DNA of 64,000 nucleotides from Edaphobacter lichenicola. Its GTDB lineage: Bacteria; Acidobacteriota; Terriglobia; Terriglobales; Acidobacteriaceae. Made by a program: the position numbers and the translations under genes. The notes under the pieces are model-generated. The model was given only the letters and a program-made list of their open reading frames with translations, did no database searches and had not been told where the DNA came from. Positions within the stretch are counted from its first letter, which is position 1. Every line of letters begins with the position of its first letter. Shown piece by piece: positions 61,532 to 64,000 of this stretch. The DNA is taken from assembly GCF_014201315.1 (NCBI RefSeq), contig NZ_JACHDY010000001.1:620001-684000 (forward strand). Direction: 5' to 3'.

Positions 61532-62953
61532 TCAGTCCCGGCTAAACCACCGCATCAGCCCACCAGCCGGAGTCTCCGCCGCCATAAATCGCCTAGCATC
61601 TCCCACCACCGCCCCCGCCGCCAGCCGCCCACTCCGGACCCCACCCTCCATCGTCGAAGGCCACTCCGTCGCCGTCCAATCCCCCGCAAGAAAAAGCCCC
61701 GGCCACTCCGTCTCCTGCTTCGGACGAAACTGATCCAGCCCTGTCGTCACCGAGAACGTAGCCCGAGCCTCCTTCAACACCCCACTCTTCACCAGCTTCG
61801 CCTGCTTCACATCAGGAAAGAACATCTCCAGCTCCCGCAAGCCCGACGAAAGAATCTCCTCCCGCGTCATGCCCAACTGCGCCTTCGACCCCGCAATCAC
61901 CAGCTCAACGTAGCTTCCCCGCCCCTTCGCATACCGCCGAATCCGCGACTTGTGAAAGAACCACTCAATCGTCGTATCCAAAAGCCACGCATGATCAAGA
62001 TCCGTAATCTCACGGTCATACCAAAGCAGAATCGACGTAAACGAAGAGTGCATCTGCCGCGCCATCTTCAACTCCAGATCGTCCTTGGTCTCCTCAAACC
62101 GTCCCGCGTACTCCTCGTTCACTCGAACCGCCGGCAGCAACTTCTGCGTCTGTTCAAATGGGAGCGCCAGAATCACCGAGTCCGCCGTATACCCCGCGTC
62201 AGCCGTATAAACACGCCACCGTCCATCCCCCTCCTGCACCAACCCCTCTACGCTAGCCCGAAGCCGCACCTTCCCCCCGCAAGCCTCGATCATCCGCGCC
62301 TCCGCCGCATAAAACTCGCTCAGCGGAACCGTAGGTATCCCCAGCCGCCCACCCGTAGACGACTTCACAAACAGCTCATGAAACACCTTCCCCGCATATC
62401 TGGTCGAGCAGTGCGCCGGACGATCATTCAACGTCGCCATCACAATCGGGCTCCAGAAGTGCCGAATCGAAAGCTCCGTCTGCTTCGTTCGTTTCAGCCA
62501 GTGTTCGACGCTCTCCGTATCTTCCGCTGGATATCCACGAAAGAACTCCATCAACCCACGCGCCACCCCAACCTTGTCCTTCCACCCCAACATCGACATG
62601 CCCGCAAAGCTGGGCGCGAAGTGAAACGGCGCCGGCAGATCGCTCGTCACAATCGTGCTTGCATTTCCATTCGGCTCGAGAAAAGTTTGCTCGTCATACC
62701 ACCGAATCTTCCCCGCAGTCCCCGCCTGCTCGCAAAGTTCAATCAGGTTCGTGCAGCATCCCAGCAGCACATGCTGCGAGTCCACCACCTCCCCCAGCGC
62801 AGGATGCTCATACGAATAAGCTCTCCCACCCACATAAGGCTTACGTTCAAGAACAGTTACAGACTTCCCCGCCCTCACCAGCGCACTCGCCGCAGCCAGT
62901 CCCGCCGCACCAGCTCCAACAACAATCACATCGCTATGTTCCGCGCCGCTCAC
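61532..62953 (-). CDS. hpnE: Hydroxysqualene dehydroxylase (squalene-associated FAD enzyme HpnE)
   Basis: The last step of the HpnCDE route, reducing hydroxysqualene to squalene. 473 residues from GTG 62953. The FAD-binding dinucleotide motif VIVVGAGAAGLAAASALVRA, here at residues 8-27, is followed by VTVLERKPYVGGRAYSY (about 32-48). The C-terminal FAD-binding stretch is WPGLFLAGDWTATEWPSTMEGG, here residues 430-451. Amine-oxidase/phytoene-desaturase family. The GTG overlaps the hpnD stop (GTGA), which decides the start; the frame remains open to 63106 within hpnD. Confidence 0.93.
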   Translation of the reverse strand: MSGAEHSDVIVVGAGAAGLAAASALVRAGKSVTVLERKPYVGGRAYSYEHPALGEVVDSQHVLLGCCTNLIELCEQAGTAGKIRWYDEQTFLEPNGNASTIVTSDLPAPFHFAPSFAGMSMLGWKDKVGVARGLMEFFRGYPAEDTESVEHWLKRTKQTELSIRHFWSPIVMATLNDRPAHCSTRYAGKVFHELFVKSSTGGRLGIPTVPLSEFYAAEARMIEACGGKVRLRASVEGLVQEGDGRWRVYTADAGYTADSVILALPFEQTQKLLPAVRVNEEYAGRFEETKDDLELKMARQMHSSFTSILLWYDREITDLDHAWLLDTTIEWFFHKSRIRRYAKGRGSYVELVIAGSKAQLGMTREEILSSGLRELEMFFPDVKQAKLVKSGVLKEARATFSVTTGLDQFRPKQETEWPGLFLAGDWTATEWPSTMEGGVRSGRLAAGAVVGDARRFMAAETPAGGLMRWFSRD

Positions 62954-63888
62954 AAGACCATCCGGTTGCGCACAGCCATCCCCATCCCCTGCGCCAGGAT
63001 CAGCAGCTTCCGCGAGGTCGGCACACTCACGCGCTCTGAAAACACATCGTAGTTCTTCGCCATAATCCGCTCCAGCAGCCCGCGATAGATCGTCACCAGC
63101 ACCCACAACGCCGCGCGACTATCCTTGTCGATCAGCGGCAGCAGCTCCTCCGCCGCAGCGTAATAAACCAGTGCCCGCGCCGCCTCCTGCGCCAACAGGC
63201 TCCGCACCACCTTCGTCTCAGCCTCTCGGCGAACCACCTGCAGCAGCTGCTTCACTTCAACCCTGCCCGCAGTCAGATCCTCCATCGGAAGATAGATCCG
63301 TCCACGCTCCGCATCCTCACTCACGTCCCGCAAAATATTGGTCAACTGGAACGCAACGCCAGTCTTCTCCGCCAGCATCTCAGCCCGTGGATCGCTATAC
63401 CCAAAGATGCGAATGCAAACCAGCCCCACCACCGAAGCAACCAGATAGCAGTAGCGATACAGCCCCTCAAAATCCTCGTACACCTGCAGCGTCTGCGTTT
63501 TATCTGCAACCGTATCGGTTACAAGCACCACATCGGCCTGCGACTCTTCGAGGTCCATCGTCGTACCCCGCACCAGATCCTCCAGCAGCGCATCCGGAAT
63601 CGCAAACCTCTTCTGCGTATCGTTCAACGCCACAAAGACCGGATCCTCCGACACCCCGCTCCGCCGCGCCTCACGCCACGCACCCAGCCACGCCGACATC
63701 ACCACGCGCCGCTCCACCACCGGCATCGTCTCTTCATCGGAGATATCGTCTGCCCGCCGCATAAACGCATACACCGCGCACATTGCATCTCGCTTATGAT
63801 CCGGCAGCACGCGAAACGAGTAGTAAAAGTTCTTCGCCTCCCGCTGCGCAATCTCCGTGCACACGGCATAAGCCTCAACAATCGTCAC
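62950..63888 (-). CDS. hpnD: Presqualene diphosphate synthase HpnD
   Basis: 312 residues. Joins two farnesyl diphosphates to presqualene diphosphate. The squalene/phytoene synthase motifs are present: FYYSFRVLP, MRRADDISDEE (first Asp-rich motif, about residues 44-54), YRYCYLVASVVGL, QLTNILRDVSEDAERGRIYL with the second Asp-rich motif (about 180-199). Start GTG 63888 overlaps the upstream gene's stop by four bases. Three overlapping genes C-D-E form a tight operon. Confidence 0.93.
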   Translation of the reverse strand: MTIVEAYAVCTEIAQREAKNFYYSFRVLPDHKRDAMCAVYAFMRRADDISDEETMPVVERRVVMSAWLGAWREARRSGVSEDPVFVALNDTQKRFAIPDALLEDLVRGTTMDLEESQADVVLVTDTVADKTQTLQVYEDFEGLYRYCYLVASVVGLVCIRIFGYSDPRAEMLAEKTGVAFQLTNILRDVSEDAERGRIYLPMEDLTAGRVEVKQLLQVVRREAETKVVRSLLAQEAARALVYYAAAEELLPLIDKDSRAALWVLVTIYRGLLERIMAKNYDVFSERVSVPTSRKLLILAQGMGMAVRNRMVL

Positions 63889-64000
63889 GAGGCCATCCCC
63901 GCGCTCAGCTTGCCCACAAGCGCCTCGATCAGCAGACCCGCCTTCCGCGTCTTCGATACCACCGGTCTTCCGCGCAGCACATCAAAATCCTGCCTCGTAA
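63885..64000 (-). CDS. hpnC: Probable hydroxysqualene synthase HpnC, C-terminal 38 residues only
   Basis: The frame enters from the right edge as TRQDFDVLRGRPVVSKTRKA and ends LLIEALVGKLSAGMAS at TGA 63885. The pattern resembles the C-terminus of hpnD in this same operon (NYDVFSERVSVPTSRKLLIL), as expected for a second squalene/phytoene synthase-family enzyme. The usual order hpnC-hpnD-hpnE makes HpnC the likely identity. It overlaps hpnD by four bases. Confidence 0.65.
   Translation of the reverse strand, partial: TRQDFDVLRGRPVVSKTRKAGLLIEALVGKLSAGMAS

Noticed and set aside
61469..63052. A 527-codon plus-strand frame over hpnE
   Set aside because: Arg/Pro/His-rich composition typical of antisense shadow frames. 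hpnE and hpnD carry clear motifs on the other strand.

Overview
The window is GC-rich bacterial chromosome. Gene content and style point to Acidobacteriota, class Terriglobia (a Granulicella/Edaphobacter/Terriglobus-like organism). The pointers are LPS synthesis (lpxD), a TonB and OprB-type envelope, hopanoid genes, two small DUF507 genes side by side, and long spurious antisense reading frames caused by third-position GC. The genus assignment is inference. No rRNA, CRISPR array, prophage or transposase gene was seen.

Layout. 1-8.6 kb: start of a probable tRNA nucleotidyltransferase, lpxD, a response regulator with a PAS-like half, small secreted proteins, tmk, a cytochrome P450, a molbindin and a CAP-domain protein. 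8.6-17 kb: an OprB-like porin, holB, a Sua5-type synthase, a CYTH protein, a TonB C-terminal protein, a chemoreceptor and a TonB protein. 17-24.4 kb: ileS-lspA-uvrA. 24.6-31.9 kb: a large secreted protein, a small low-GC insertion on the minus strand carrying an integron attC site, three TPR/secreted genes, and a SprT-like metallopeptidase that seems to start at CTG. 32-39.6 kb: aqpZ, lgt, hpt, a patch of accessory genes (RibD-C-type reductase, NTF2-like, beta-propeller, LLM flavoprotein) and deoC. 39.6-45.8 kb: a hairpin-rich spacer, a GAF-GAF-SpoIIE phosphatase, an AT-rich islet with two small unknown genes, a DUF2076 protein and a secreted protein. 46-55 kb: aroA, a glycosyltransferase, a BFN/DUF151 nuclease with miaB, two tRNA-Glu genes, a DUF507 pair, a 2Fe-2S ferredoxin and recJ. 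55-58.9 kb: adaptor-TPR-TolC export operon. 59-64 kb: hopanoid genes (hpnJ plus two small DMT transporters, converging on hpnE-hpnD-hpnC).

How genes work together. lspA and lgt together process lipoproteins, and the window encodes at least one clear lipoprotein substrate. hpnC-hpnD-hpnE make squalene from farnesyl diphosphate in three overlapping genes, and hpnJ modifies the hopanoid side chain. ileS-lspA are coupled by a one-base overlap, as are miaB and the BFN gene. Start-stop overlaps of four bases join holB/Sua5, the DUF507 pair, the DMT pair and hpnC/D/E.

Non-coding highlights. A palindromic repeat family of about 100-195 bp (at least seven copies) fills intergenic gaps. A 65-67 nt leader with a hairpin and a terminal GGGGGAGTACC box occurs before two unrelated genes. 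A textbook attC site lies 21 bases upstream of a gene start. The best candidates for undescribed biology are the attC-linked insertion, the AT-rich two-gene islet (36 aa and 87 aa), the leader motif, and the DMT pair beside hpnJ.
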